A stretch of 64,000 nt of DNA from Dictyobacter kobayashii. GTDB taxonomy: Bacteria; Chloroflexota; Ktedonobacteria; Ktedonobacterales; Ktedonobacteraceae. Position 1 is the stretch's first letter, and every line of letters starts with the position of its first letter. The position numbers and the translations under genes are program-made. The notes under the pieces are model-generated. The model made no database searches. It worked only from the letters and a program-made list of their open reading frames with translations, and was not told the DNA's origin. The DNA is taken from NCBI RefSeq assembly GCF_003967555.1, contig NZ_BIFS01000001.1:248001-312000 (forward strand), in the 5' to 3' direction. Below, piece by piece: positions 28,982 to 38,831 of this stretch.

Positions 28982-30022
28982 GTGGATAATCGTAAAAGCA
29001 CGAAGGAGTTTTCCCGCACTGTTATCGGAGATATTGCTGCAAAGTCAGGGGTATCGGCAACGACCGTTTCACGCGTTCTACATGGACATAAAGATGTATC
29101 AGCTGCGACACGTGACAAAGTAATGCAACATATCGCTGAATTAGGGTATGTACCGCAGAGGAACGATCGCGCGACAACATGCCGGATAGGTTTTAGCATA
29201 CCTATGTTTAACGATTACTTCGGCTACATTATAGATGGTGCGTACGAGTCCTTACGCGGGAGAGATGCTCAATTTATTACTATCCGGACCAATAATTTGT
29301 ATGAAACTGAGATAAACCAGGTTCAACGTCTATTGGAACAGAACATAAATGGTCTAATTTTTATCCTCCCACAACACTCGGTCGAGGATTTGCTACATCT
29401 AAAACAGAAAGGGATACCCTTTGTGGTAACTGATCCTTTTGTGTCACTCCCAGATGCGATTCCCACTATTGCGGTGGAAAATATTTCTGCCAGCATGCTT
29501 GCGATGGAACACTTGCTTTCCCTGGGCCATCGGCGCATTGCGATTATTACTGGCCCATCTCACTGGGGAAGTACTATCGATCGCACAACCGGTTATTATG
29601 CGGCCCTGGCTTCAGCGGGCCTTGCCATTGATCCCACACTGATTCGTGAAGGCCGCTGGACACCTGAAAGCGGTCAGGAGGTAGTCAACCATCTACTTTC
29701 TTTGCCTGATCCACCAACCGCAATCTTTGCCTTTAACGATGGGATGGCCATTGGAGCGATGCACGCGATCCAGGAACATGGCCTGCGCGTGCCGGAAGAT
29801 ATTTCAGTCATTGGCTTTGATGATGCCTCCCTTAACTTACCATATATAACACCGGCTCTCACCACCCTTCATCATCCATTACAAGAAATAGGACGCCTGG
29901 CTGTCGATGTGCTCTATCGTTTGATACAACACCAGCCACTCGACGAGACCCATATCAAACTCTCTGCCCGGCTAATCATTCGCTCATCCACCGGCCCATG
30001 CCCCATAAACTGCACGTTTTAG
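28982..30022 (+). CDS. LacI-family transcriptional regulator (copy 2)
   Basis: A 346-residue paralogue of the gene at 24254. The recognition helix [16 protein letters not shown] differs by one residue from copy 1. The sensor domain has the same [27 protein letters not shown] and [12 protein letters not shown] landmarks. GTG start with AGGAAAG upstream. It is divergent from the sugar ABC operon and shares with it an intergenic region holding three copies of one operator, so it is the best candidate for the operon's own repressor. The duplicated pair bracketing the transporter suggests tandem duplication and divergence, perhaps for two related sugars. Confidence 0.92.
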   Translation: MDNRKSTKEFSRTVIGDIAAKSGVSATTVSRVLHGHKDVSAATRDKVMQHIAELGYVPQRNDRATTCRIGFSIPMFNDYFGYIIDGAYESLRGRDAQFITIRTNNLYETEINQVQRLLEQNINGLIFILPQHSVEDLLHLKQKGIPFVVTDPFVSLPDAIPTIAVENISASMLAMEHLLSLGHRRIAIITGPSHWGSTIDRTTGYYAALASAGLAIDPTLIREGRWTPESGQEVVNHLLSLPDPPTAIFAFNDGMAIGAMHAIQEHGLRVPEDISVIGFDDASLNLPYITPALTTLHHPLQEIGRLAVDVLYRLIQHQPLDETHIKLSARLIIRSSTGPCPINCTF

Positions 30023-30038
30023 CATAAAATACATCTCA

Positions 30039-30101
30039 ATTTTTTATAGTGTGGTAGAGAAAATGCTATTTGAGCATTTTCTCTACCACACTATAAAAAA
30101 T
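30039..30101. repeat. Palindromic repeat element E4 (29-bp arms)
   Basis: A perfect inverted repeat (30039-30067 with 30073-30101) with a 5-base loop, immediately after the second lacI-family gene. The T6/A6 ends would let it work as a bidirectional terminator. Confidence 0.85.
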
Positions 30102-30120
30102 CTGACGCAACAGGGCGTAA

Positions 30121-30200
30121 TTTTCTTATCAGGCTGTTGCATAAAATGTGCCGCATCTGGTTTTCTTATCAGGCTGTTGCATAAAATGTACCGCATCTGG
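30121..30200. repeat. Tandem direct repeat, two 40-bp copies
   Basis: Two adjacent 40-base copies (30121-30160 and 30161-30200) differ at one base. Each resembles one arm of the palindrome family (TTTTCTTAT ... AAAATGTGC) and ends CCGCATCTGG. That last ten-mer is reused as the start of the palindrome at 30191-30266. Confidence 0.85.
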
Positions 30201-30266
30201 TTTATTATTTGTCGTATAAAACGTGCATATGCACGTTTTATACGACAAATAATAAACCAGATGCGG
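30191..30266. repeat. Perfect 76-bp palindrome (element E5)
   Basis: Positions 30191-30228 and 30229-30266 are exact reverse complements with no loop, centred on GTGCATATGCAC. It overlaps the second 40-bp direct repeat, and the GC-rich stretch GGGCGCGCC follows. It is the longest palindrome in the window. Confidence 0.88.
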
Positions 30267-30289
30267 GCGCGCCAGCGCACGTACGCACC

Positions 30290-30324
30290 AAAAGAGTCCT
30301 ATCGGTATACGATAGGACTCTTTT
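30290..30324. terminator. Bidirectional terminator hairpin
   Basis: Perfect 15-bp stem AAAAGAGTCCTATCG with CGATAGGACTCTTTT and a 5-base loop, followed by more Ts. It closes the palindrome block upstream of the amidase gene. Confidence 0.75.
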
Positions 30325-30547
30325 TTGTTATAATGATAGAATTGTAACTGGCGAATAACAGGCCCAAAATTCATTTAAGTTGATAGAGAATATTGCTAGC
30401 CTGTACCCATTTTCTATTCCCCATTACATCTATTCTAAAGGAAAGAATAATCCACAAGTTTATTCTTCCTTACTCTTTTATTTCTCTTTATTTCATCCTG
30501 CGAACATAGATTCGCTCCTGACAAATAGACACGGCAAGGGTACATTC

Positions 30548-32050
30548 ATGCATTTGGAAGAAGAAGCAACCATTCTTGAACTGCAATCCTTGATGGCTGA
30601 GGGCAAGCTCACAGCACATCAGCTAACTGAATATTATCTAGAACGCATACACAATATTGATCAGAACGGGCCAACCCTGAGATCAATTATCGAAATCAAT
30701 CCAGATGCACTGGAAATCGCGGCTGAACTGGATCGTGAACGCGCCAACGAGGGTGTACGCGGCCCTCTACACGGCATTCCAGTGATCATCAAAGACAATA
30801 TTGCTACCTCCGATAAGATGCAGACAACCGCGGGTTCGCTGGCTCTCATTGGTGCGCGCCCTCCTCGCGATGCCTTTGTGGCCCGGAAGTTACGTGAGGC
30901 TGGAGCTGTCATCCTCGGTAAGGCCAACTTGAGCGAATGGGCCAATTTACGTGGCCGTCCATCAATTAGCGGCTGGAGCGGTCGCGGCGGCCAGACCCGC
31001 AATCCTTACGTACTGGACCGCACCCCATGTGGGTCCAGCTCTGGCTCGGCGGTCGCGGTCGCGGCGAATCTGACAACCGTCTCGCTGGGCACGGAAACCG
31101 ATGGTTCGGTTCTCTGCCCCGCTTCAATCTGCGATGTGGTAGGCATCAAGCCAACGGTTGGTCTGACTAGCCGAGCAGGTGTGATCCCTGTCTCGCACAG
31201 CCAGGATACAGTCGGGCCCTTTGGCCGCACGGTAACTGATGCCGCAATCCTGCTAGGGGCGATCACCGGCGTGGATGAGCGTGATGCGGTAACCGGTGAA
31301 AGTGCCGGAAAATTTCACACCGACTATACTCAATTCCTTGATCCCAACGCACTACGTGGAGCACGCATTGGAGTAGCTCGCGAGGTCTACTTTGGCTATA
31401 GTCCCAAAGCAGATCGCTTGATCGAGGCAGCCTTGCACAAGCTCACGGAAGCCGGTGCTATCCTGGTAGATCCAGCCAACATCCCTACCGCCAAACAAAT
31501 GGAGTCCTCACCCTCCGAAAATCTGGTGCTGATCACTGACCTGAAAGTTGATATCGATGCTTATTTGAGTGAGCTGGTAGGATCGCCCGTACGTACCCTG
31601 GCCGATCTGATCGCTTTCAATGAGGCACATGCCGACCAGGAGTTGAGCCTGTTTGGGCACGAGATGTTCATCGAGGCCCAGGCCACTACTGGCCTGGATG
31701 ATCCCGCCTACATTCAGGCCCTGGCCGAGAGCCATCGCCTTTCTCGTCAGGAGGGGATAGATGCTGTGATGGATCAGTATCAGCTGGACGCGCTGGTCAT
31801 GCCGACCTGCAGCCCGGCCTGGTATATCGACAATGTCAATGGAGACCACTATACCGGTAGCAGTACCCAGCCCGCCGCAATGGCTGGTTATCCCGCTATT
31901 AGTGTACCAGCAGGACATGTCCAGGAACTACCCGTGGGCATTACTTTTATGGGCCGTGCCTACAGCGAGCCTACCCTGATCAAGCTTGCTTATGCCTTCG
32001 AACAAATTACGAAAGCTCGCCAGAAACCAAAATTCTTGCCCACCATCTAA
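30548..32050 (+). CDS. Amidase signature family enzyme
   Basis: A 500-residue amidase related to GatA and other Ser-cisSer-Lys hydrolases. The catalytic lysine lies in PVIIKDNIAT. The glycine/serine-rich signature is TPCGSSSGSAVAVAANL, with the catalytic serines, and TDGSVLCPASICDVVGIKPT is the conserved follow-on. The start at 30548 (MHLEEEA) has CAAGGG 7 bases upstream. The longer frame beginning 30380 passes through AT-rich non-coding-like sequence. No gatB or gatC neighbours exist, so a catabolic or detoxifying amidase is likelier than tRNA amidation; substrate unknown. Confidence 0.9.
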   Translation: MHLEEEATILELQSLMAEGKLTAHQLTEYYLERIHNIDQNGPTLRSIIEINPDALEIAAELDRERANEGVRGPLHGIPVIIKDNIATSDKMQTTAGSLALIGARPPRDAFVARKLREAGAVILGKANLSEWANLRGRPSISGWSGRGGQTRNPYVLDRTPCGSSSGSAVAVAANLTTVSLGTETDGSVLCPASICDVVGIKPTVGLTSRAGVIPVSHSQDTVGPFGRTVTDAAILLGAITGVDERDAVTGESAGKFHTDYTQFLDPNALRGARIGVAREVYFGYSPKADRLIEAALHKLTEAGAILVDPANIPTAKQMESSPSENLVLITDLKVDIDAYLSELVGSPVRTLADLIAFNEAHADQELSLFGHEMFIEAQATTGLDDPAYIQALAESHRLSRQEGIDAVMDQYQLDALVMPTCSPAWYIDNVNGDHYTGSSTQPAAMAGYPAISVPAGHVQELPVGITFMGRAYSEPTLIKLAYAFEQITKARQKPKFLPTI

Positions 32051-32135
32051 TCAGGCAAGCCTGTTCTTTCAACCGCGAGCAAGCAAAAAGGCAAGGCGTA
32101 TGTGTGCCCTGCCTTTTTGCTTGCCCTCATGCCTA

Positions 32136-32882
32136 TTAGCGATTGAGAGTTTCAAGCAAAGGCAACAGTTCGGCCAGTTGGGTAATGGTAGCGGTAGGCT
32201 GAATATGGGTGGGTTCTGGCCAGGGATAAGGAGTCTTCTTCCAGATACCTCGCATACCTGCCCCTAAGGCTCCTGAGACATCGTCAATTAGACGATCCCC
32301 CACCATGATACATTCAACCGGATCAACCTCCAGGCGACGGCTGACAATGCGAAATACTTCTGGATGTGGTTTAGAGTGTGGTAGCTCTGAGGTATAAAGT
32401 ACGACATCAAGCAAATTATCAAGGCCGTGCGTGGCCAGATCTGAATTATGCCAGGCCGCTGCCCACCAGGTGTTGGAGAGCAGGCCAATCCGATAACCTT
32501 GTTTGCGCAAGTTGAGCAGCGTCGGAACGGCATCCGGAAAGACCATCGCCCAACCATTGACGGCCTGTCCATAGCCATCGAGGGCTATCAGCAATTCAGC
32601 CTCGCTCACCGCGCAATTGAGGGTCTGGAAACCCTCCTGCAACACTTCCTCAGGAGTGGCGCTGGCCTGTTCTGTGTTGACGCGTTGCCAGTGGGCAAGT
32701 TCAGCCCCACGCATGGCAGTGACATAGCGCTCCTTCTCAGGCCACTGGCGGCCAGGAACTTTGCTACACAAATATTCATAGGATAATCCCCAGCGTCGAA
32801 GCACATCATCATCCCAGTCCGGCCAATCAATTAGCGTACCACCTAGATCAAAGATTATTGCTCGGATAGTCATAATAATCAT
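32136..32882 (-). CDS. HAD-superfamily hydrolase
   Basis: A 248-residue phosphatase-like protein. Motif I is IIFDLGGTLIDW; the second aspartate is replaced by G (DLGGT instead of DxDGT), a common variant in this subgroup. Motif II is IGLLSNTWW, motif III has SKPHPEVF with the lysine, and motif IV is MVGDRLIDDVSGALGAGM. The cap is helical (subfamily IA, in the style of phosphoglycolate phosphatases). The ATG at 32882 follows GAAGGGATGA; a second in-frame ATG lies three codons on. It is convergent with the amidase gene. Confidence 0.88.
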   Translation of the reverse strand: MIIMTIRAIIFDLGGTLIDWPDWDDDVLRRWGLSYEYLCSKVPGRQWPEKERYVTAMRGAELAHWQRVNTEQASATPEEVLQEGFQTLNCAVSEAELLIALDGYGQAVNGWAMVFPDAVPTLLNLRKQGYRIGLLSNTWWAAAWHNSDLATHGLDNLLDVVLYTSELPHSKPHPEVFRIVSRRLEVDPVECIMVGDRLIDDVSGALGAGMRGIWKKTPYPWPEPTHIQPTATITQLAELLPLLETLNR

Positions 32883-32988
32883 TCATCCCTTCTAAACCAC
32901 TAATGATTCATCTCCCTCGGCTCAATACGTTTATCCATAATTGTATCACCTTCATAACTTTTTCAACGGACGGGCGCTGGAGAGCCCG

Positions 32989-33040
32989 AACTTTTCTTCT
33001 TGTGTGGTGCAAAAAAGTGCGCCACACAAGAAGAAAAGTT
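32989..33040. repeat. Palindromic repeat element E6
   Basis: Arms of 22 bp with one G-T type mismatch (32989-33010 with 33019-33040) and an 8-base loop. A GGGCGCTGGAGAGCCC short hairpin lies to the left at 32972-32987. Confidence 0.8.
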
Positions 33041-33045
33041 CTTAC

Positions 33046-33113
33046 AAGTAAGTAAAAAAGATAGCAGGCAGGGCTTAAACTTAAGCCCTGCCTGCTATCT
33101 TTTTTACTTACTT
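33046..33113. terminator. Very long terminator hairpin of the his operon
   Basis: A 33-bp perfect inverted repeat (33046-33078 with 33081-33113) with a 2-base centre. It overlaps the stop codon of the hisI fusion gene (33108-33110). On the minus strand the GC-rich core is followed by a run of Ts, the layout of an intrinsic terminator. Confidence 0.85.
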
Positions 33114-34046
33114 AATCAAACCTTTGCGACGCATCTGGTCGAGGTCGTATTCGACAGGAACTAGAGGGCTGATGCCGGCGGAGACACAGGCCCAGCCAAT
33201 AATTGAGAAGCCCGCGAGCAGGCCTCGAATGTGCTGGATAGGCTCATTGCCAGACAACTGCTCGATCGCTTGTTGGCGCAGTTCATCAATCTGGGCCACC
33301 GTATAATGTGCGGTAAAACCCTGCAGAATCGCGCTATGCGGATTGAACGTATCGTAGTTCATCTGGTTGATGGCCGCCAACAAGAAGAGCCAGTAGCCCA
33401 CCTGGCTTCCTTCCAACGCGGTATCTTCCTGCAAACCCGTATGGACATGCTCGCCTCTCTCTACACCAATTAGTTCACCCAGCTCATCCCTTAGCCGACC
33501 TGCCAAAAAACCATGGTTTTTTTCATGCAGCAGGCGTGATGTATTAGAGGTAGCAGTATGATCCTGGTCCCGCAACGAAAGATAGACCGCATATAGCTGG
33601 CGCAGGGCTTGTTCAAGTTCTTGTGGCGTCTGAGCCTGCTCATTATCTGTTGGCATTGGTTCTTCTTCACTTTGTTCAGTCGTGTATACATCTTCAGGAT
33701 CAAAGATGCGCTCGGCCACGACTTCGTAACTTTCATCGGGCAATATACGACGATAATAACAACTATGATAGCCTTCGTGGCAGGCCGCCTCGCCACGCTG
33801 ATGGACGCGGACCAGCAGGCTGTTCTCTTCACAATTGATGAAGATGTCGCGCACCTCCTGGACGTTGCCCGATTGTTCCCCTTTATGCCAGATTTTGTTG
33901 CGCGAACGACTAAAAAAATGGGTCTGGCCCGTTTCGCGTGTCAGTTGATACGCATCTTGATTCATGAAGGCAACCAGCAAGACATCACCCGTTGTATCAT
34001 CTACGATTACAGCCGGGACCAGGCCCTGACTATCAAATTTCAACAT
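33108..34046 (-). CDS. hisI: Phosphoribosyl-AMP cyclohydrolase fused to a MazG-like helical domain
   Basis: 312 residues. The first 110 form HisI, which opens the adenine ring of phosphoribosyl-[29 protein letters not shown] and the zinc/metal region [14 protein letters not shown] are canonical (given in part). An acidic linker follows. The remainder (about 145-312) is helical with [13 protein letters not shown], resembling the EExxE-type metal motif of all-alpha NTP pyrophosphatases (HisE/MazG), but divergent from standard HisE and about 70 residues longer. It may supply the HisE step or a different role. The ATG overlaps the hisF stop by 7 bases. Last gene of hisH-A-F-I. Confidence 0.88.
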   Translation of the reverse strand: MLKFDSQGLVPAVIVDDTTGDVLLVAFMNQDAYQLTRETGQTHFFSRSRNKIWHKGEQSGNVQEVRDIFINCEENSLLVRVHQRGEAACHEGYHSCYYRRILPDESYEVVAERIFDPEDVYTTEQSEEEPMPTDNEQAQTPQELEQALRQLYAVYLSLRDQDHTATSNTSRLLHEKNHGFLAGRLRDELGELIGVERGEHVHTGLQEDTALEGSQVGYWLFLLAAINQMNYDTFNPHSAILQGFTAHYTVAQIDELRQQAIEQLSGNEPIQHIRGLLAGFSIIGWACVSAGISPLVPVEYDLDQMRRKGLIK

Positions 34047-34807
34047 GGTCGTACTACTACCCCTTTTGCTTGCAAGTAGTGCTTAACATCGCGCACTCGA
34101 AATTCGCCGAAGTGGAAAATTGAGGCCGCCAGCACAGCATCGGCACCACCCTTCGTTAAACCTTCATACATGTGCTCCAGCGTGCCCACTCCGCCAGATG
34201 CGATCACAGGCACGGTGACTGCAGATGAAACTTTAGCATTGAGATCGATATCATAGCCGCTTTTGGTACCATCACGATCCATACTAGTCAGCAGGATCTC
34301 GCCCGCACCTAGCTCGACACCGCGCTGTGCCCATTCCAGCACATCCAACCCAGTCGGGGTACGTCCACCGTGTACATAGACTTCGTAGCCGCTGGGCATA
34401 GCAGGATTTGAACGGGCGTCGATAGCCAGCACAATACACTGGGCTCCAAATTGTTCAGAGCCGGCCTTGATTAACTGTGGATTCTGGACGGCGGCGGTGT
34501 TGACAGAGGTTTTGTCGGCGCCTGCGCCCAGGGTAGCGCGAATATCTTCAACTGAGCGAATACCACCACCGACCGTTACCGGAATAAACACCTGTTCTGC
34601 GGTCCGGCGTACTACGTCGAGCATGGTCGCTCGCCCTTCATAAGAGGCGGTGATATCCAGGAAGGTTACTTCATCAGCACCTTCTTGATTATAGAGTTTT
34701 GCCAACTCAACTGGATCACCCGCATCACGCAGATTGACAAAGCTGACACCCTTAACCACACGCCCATTCATTACATCCAGGCAGGGGATAATACGCTTGG
34801 TGAGCAT
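34040..34807 (-). CDS. hisF: Imidazole glycerol phosphate synthase, cyclase subunit
   Basis: A 255-residue (beta-alpha)8 barrel that joins ammonia from HisH to PRFAR, yielding imidazole glycerol phosphate and AICAR. The start [12 protein letters not shown] with the catalytic aspartate in [35 protein letters not shown] (second catalytic aspartate) and [12 protein letters not shown] are all family hallmarks. It begins 5 bases after hisA and overlaps hisI by 7 bases. Confidence 0.97.
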   Translation of the reverse strand: MLTKRIIPCLDVMNGRVVKGVSFVNLRDAGDPVELAKLYNQEGADEVTFLDITASYEGRATMLDVVRRTAEQVFIPVTVGGGIRSVEDIRATLGAGADKTSVNTAAVQNPQLIKAGSEQFGAQCIVLAIDARSNPAMPSGYEVYVHGGRTPTGLDVLEWAQRGVELGAGEILLTSMDRDGTKSGYDIDLNAKVSSAVTVPVIASGGVGTLEHMYEGLTKGGADAVLAASIFHFGEFRVRDVKHYLQAKGVVVRPC

Positions 34808-34812
34808 GGCTT

Positions 34813-35529
34813 CTACCTCTCAATTTCACGAATAGCTGTTGCGAGATCGACCGCGCCAGTATAAATAGCCTTGCCAACGATGGTTCCCTCAACACCTGTT
34901 TGGGCCAGGGACTGCAGGTCAGCCAGCGAGCTGACTCCTCCAGATGCGATCAGGGCATTGCCGACCGCCTGCTGCATCTCGGCCAGTGCTTTCAGGTTGG
35001 GGCCTGTCAGCGCACCATCACGGGCGATATCAGTATAGACAAAACGCTGCACCCCCAGCGCGCTTAATTCACGGGCCAGGCCAACCGCTGTCACCTGCGA
35101 GGTTTCCAACCAGCCAGCGATAGCTACCAGGCCATCGCGCGCGTCCAATCCTACCACGATACGCTCTCCCCAGCGCTCCAGGGCTTGTTGCAGTAGCTCT
35201 CGATTAGTGATCGCCACCGTGCCCAGGATTACGCGGTCCACGCCCAATCCCAGGATCTGCTCGATATGCTCCAGTGTACGCATTCCGCCACCGACCTCGA
35301 TATGCAGTGTCGTCGCGGCCCGGATACGCTTGATCAATTCAGCATTGACAGGATACCCCTCTTTTGCTCCATCCAGATCGACCAGGTGTAGCCAGAAAGC
35401 TCCGGCCTCTTGCCAGCGCAGTGCCACCTGCACTGGATCGGTATCATAGGTGGTTACCTGTGCATAATCACCCTGAAACAGGCGCACGCAGCGTCCATCT
35501 TTAATATCAATAGCAGGCAAAATGATCAT
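34813..35529 (-). CDS. hisA: ProFAR isomerase
   Basis: Amadori isomerisation of ProFAR to PRFAR in histidine synthesis. A 238-residue barrel with [14 protein letters not shown] (catalytic aspartate), [36 protein letters not shown] (second catalytic aspartate) and [12 protein letters not shown]. The start at 35529 overlaps the hisH stop as ATGA and gives MIILPAID, the usual N-terminus. The ATG at 35541 would add four residues inside hisH. Confidence 0.96.
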   Translation of the reverse strand: MIILPAIDIKDGRCVRLFQGDYAQVTTYDTDPVQVALRWQEAGAFWLHLVDLDGAKEGYPVNAELIKRIRAATTLHIEVGGGMRTLEHIEQILGLGVDRVILGTVAITNRELLQQALERWGERIVVGLDARDGLVAIAGWLETSQVTAVGLARELSALGVQRFVYTDIARDGALTGPNLKALAEMQQAVGNALIASGGVSSLADLQSLAQTGVEGTIVGKAIYTGAVDLATAIREIER

Positions 35530-36134
35530 TGATTCACCCATTTCACAAAATTTTTGAGCAATTGCATACCCACATCACCACTTTTCTCGGGATGGAATTG
35601 TGTGCCCCAGACCTGGTCGGTAGCGATAACGCTACAATAGGGAGAGCCATAATCAGTTACTGCGGCCACGCCGGTCTGGTCTTGCGGCTCTACATAATAT
35701 GAGTGTGCAAAATAAAAGTAGGCGTCAGGCGGGAGCTGCGCGAAGATGGGCAGGTCGGGCTGCAGGGCCTGAATCTGGTTCCATCCCATATGAGGAATCT
35801 TGGGACCATGAGGAATACGGCGTACCGCGCCACGGAACAGGCGCAGGCCCTCTACCTCGCCCTCTTCATGATGGTCTGCCAGCAATTGCATCCCCAGGCA
35901 GATGCCAAGAAAGGGTTTTCCATCAAAGGTGGCCTGGCGAATCGCGCTATCCAGCCCACGAGCGCTCATGCGTGCCATGGCGGCACCACCTGAGCCAACT
36001 CCTGGCAGTACCACAGCCTCGGCACGTGCCACCTGTTGTGGATCGTCTGTCACCTGTACTTGCGCCCCCACATGCTCAAGTGCCTTCTCAATACTACGTA
36101 TATTCCCCGCGCCATAGTCGATAATGGCAATCAT
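35526..36134 (-). CDS. hisH: Imidazole glycerol phosphate synthase, glutaminase subunit
   Basis: Class I glutamine amidotransferase that feeds ammonia to HisF. About 202 residues. MIAIIDYGAGNIRSIEKAL opens the protein. The nucleophile cysteine is in FLGICLGMQLL, and the catalytic histidine and glutamate are in TQFHPEKSG near the C-terminus. The start at 36134 is set by the CCAGGAGGAT ribosome site 6 bases upstream; the longer frame to 36161 lacks support. First gene of the hisH-A-F-I block. The HAD-phosphotransferase gene ends 130 bases upstream. Confidence 0.96.
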   Translation of the reverse strand: MIAIIDYGAGNIRSIEKALEHVGAQVQVTDDPQQVARAEAVVLPGVGSGGAAMARMSARGLDSAIRQATFDGKPFLGICLGMQLLADHHEEGEVEGLRLFRGAVRRIPHGPKIPHMGWNQIQALQPDLPIFAQLPPDAYFYFAHSYYVEPQDQTGVAAVTDYGSPYCSVIATDQVWGTQFHPEKSGDVGMQLLKNFVKWVNQ

Positions 36135-36264
36135 ACTGGTATCCTCCTGGTGTAAAATCAACAGACATTTCTGGTATACAATCTGATATGCTCATCCCCA
36201 TTAAAAATTGCTCACAAACAGGTCGCTCGCGTATTTATCTATAATCTACATTGAGAATACTATT

Positions 36265-38594
36265 CTAAAGAAGCGCGAGATTGCCCATCTGCATTACCTG
36301 CGAGAGGCCCAGCCAGCATATCGCTGCCGACCGTTTGCTAACATCTAGCAGATCGACCGTCAACAAAGGACAACACAGCAAAGCCAGACGCATGACCTCT
36401 TCCCAGTTATCTGGTAGAGCCTGTCGCTCACGTAAGAGCTCAAGCAAGGGAGGCAACAAATAGTTGCGCTTGGAATCCAGAATGGCCTGCCGCACCGGTG
36501 TCAGAGCATAGTTATGCTCGACTATGATGCGTCCATCTTGTACTTGCACAGAGAGTGACAGTTCTTGCTCTACCTCCTGTGGAAAATACATCCAGGTGGC
36601 AAAGACATTATGGAAGTATGGCTTAACTATATCCAACAGGGGCGCATGCCGTCCCGCAAAGGCCGGGTCAAAGTATTGGTAATTCGTTTGTTGTTCCAGG
36701 AAAACATTGCCAAAATGAGCATCGCCGTGTCCAATCACGGTCAAAGCTGCCTGGTCAGGCTGCAGTACCTCCTGCGCCCGTTCGATTAACTGAGCCAGCG
36801 TCTGTCCATATTCCCCGACCTCTTCGCCATTGATCGTCCACTGACAGTGTAATAAATCGGCAAAGGAGATGCCCTGCCTCTCTTCTTCAGCTCCTGGTTG
36901 AGCAGGAAAAGGAACCCATTTATCCTGATAAAAGCTAGCGAGCCTGCCGCCGGTCAGTCGATGCCAGAAAAGCTGGTGAATAGGGGCGTGCGCATGCTCC
37001 TCCGCCGTACTCGCGGTCAGGGTCTCACTATAAATTCGTAAGAGGCGCTCACATTCACGCCGCTCGGCTGCCGCCAAAACCTCAATATCGGCCTGCGAAG
37101 TATCCCCGGTCTCTACGGCCCGCATCAAATCAAACATGACCGGTGCATGAATCACCGGATAAATGACCATCTGCTGACCCTTCTGATGAAGGGTACGCAG
37201 GGGACGCACAATGTTATAGCCAGCTTTATGCAATAATTCAGCATGATAGTATTCTTCGACGATACCCTGCTCTTCCACATGGGTCTTGAAAAAATACTCT
37301 TCGGCTCCTAGCTTGTAGATGCCATTGAAAGAGTTTAGCGAGACCGCCTTGGGGTCAACTTTACCTCATCTACTTCCAGGTCCATGTAGCGCATAAACCA
37401 GCGTCGCAACAAGATTTCAGCCTTCTCACGCTCTAAAAATTGCATACGCTGTATGGTGGCCAGATCATCCAGCCGCTGTAATAGCTCGGGAACTCTGGTG
37501 ACATCGGGGATCATAAAATCGGGCTGGCTCTCTTCCAGTAAACGACGTGCCTCATCGGTCAACGCACCTGTAAGGACCGCGACCACCAGGGCGCCCGCCG
37601 CCTGTCCACCCCGCACATCACTGGTCGTATCGCCAATGACTATAAAGCTGCCACGCGGCGGAACCGCTTGATGGGGTTGATAGTCTGGATTGGCCGCCGC
37701 CAGAAATTGATAGGGATGGGGTTTGACCAGCGAGGTACTATCACCCCGGGCCAGTAATTTCTCTTCGGCCTGGGCAACTTCAGTGTGGGTCATGATGTGG
37801 GCGGCATCAAAATACTCATAGAGGCCATAATTCTGCAGTGGCACGATAGCCTCGCGGCCAGGACGGCCGGTGGCCACTCCCAGGGTATAGCCTTGCTCGC
37901 GCAGTGTCTGTAACGTTGAGCGCAAGGTCTCTGCCGGTAGGATTGACTGCTCCAGGTAGATACACCCATAACGTCCCTGCTGTGAAGGAGCGTGATGGTG
38001 CTCCTGCTCATAGAGCTGATCACCAAGATAGCTCTCTTGAAATAATTCCTGACACAGCATCCAGAATGGGCTATAGCGCGCAAAGACGCCTTCAACTTGC
38101 TGGCCAAACAGTTCACTGGCATATTGATTCAGGCGCTCAAAAAGTTCAAAGCCCACATAGTTCTGAAAGAGGGGTTCGTCCAACAAGCGATATGAGTCCA
38201 GGCTAATATGTTTGTCGCCCTCAACCTGGGATAGGGCATGCCGGAACGCGGCGATCCAATCGGCATCCCAGGGTTGCAACGGGAAGAGAGACGAGCGATC
38301 TGGTATACGAGCCAGTAAATCAACCAGGCAGAGACTGACCGCAGCATAGCAGGTATCCCAGTTAGAATTAATTGCACGGGCCTTAAAGCCCAACATGACC
38401 GCCCTGGGCAATACTTCATGCCCTGCCTCGTCACACTCCTCAGCGGTGGCCGGTGGCACATAGCTCTCGCTCCCCAACAAATTCCAGTAACGTGGGCTAT
38501 ACGCGAGCTCGTGAAGTACCAGGCCAGCTGTAATCCAGTAGGCCTCTTCACTTGTAATAACGCCATCTAAATCAAACACAACAACGTTGCTCAA
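36265..38594 (-). CDS. HAD hydrolase-phosphotransferase fusion, frame-interrupted
   Basis: Two reading frames read best as one protein of about 776 residues. The N-terminal part (38594-37335) is a HAD phosphatase: motif I VFDLDGVIT, motif II GVATGRPGREA, motif III lysine in SLVKPHPYQF, motif IV VIGDTTSDVRGGQAAG, with a large helical cap. The C-terminal part (to 36265) is APH-like: HGDAHFGNVFLEQ and YFDPAFAGRHAP give the catalytic and metal motifs. The APH N-lobe (SLNSFNGIYKLGAEEYFFKTH, in part) is encoded upstream of the first Met at 37278, and its frame has no start codon before a stop. Adding one C to the C4 run (plus GGGG 37351-37354) joins the two. Substrate unknown. Confidence 0.8.
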
Positions 38595-38775
38595 GATATC
38601 CCTTTCAATCGCTCAGGCGGAACCTTCTCGCCGCAGACCATAGTTGGCAAGCAGCGGTGAGCTCCGCACATCATCTCTTCTCTTTTTCAATAATGTCTGA
38701 TAATTGCTTTTAAAGATAGTGTATCATTCCACCGCATGCTTCGGCGATAAACCAGTTCACAAAACGCGCAAGAAA

Positions 38776-38811
38776 AAGGGGACACCACCACAATATGCTG
38801 GCTGTCCCCTT
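38776..38811 (-). terminator. Terminator after argB
   Basis: On the minus strand AAGGGGACA pairs with TGTCCCCTT (38803-38811 with 38776-38784), followed by TTTCTT. It separates argC-argB from the HAD-phosphotransferase gene. Confidence 0.75.
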
Positions 38812-38831
38812 CGACGATAGACGCACAAAGT

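Noticed and set aside
30121..30200. Possible CRISPR repeats (two near-identical 40-bp units)
   Set aside because: The units are directly adjacent with no spacers, and no cas gene is present. They match the palindrome-family arms instead.
30083..30374. Repetitive Arg/Ile-rich open frames in the palindrome block
   Set aside because: They arise from translating the direct repeats and palindrome, with no gene signals.
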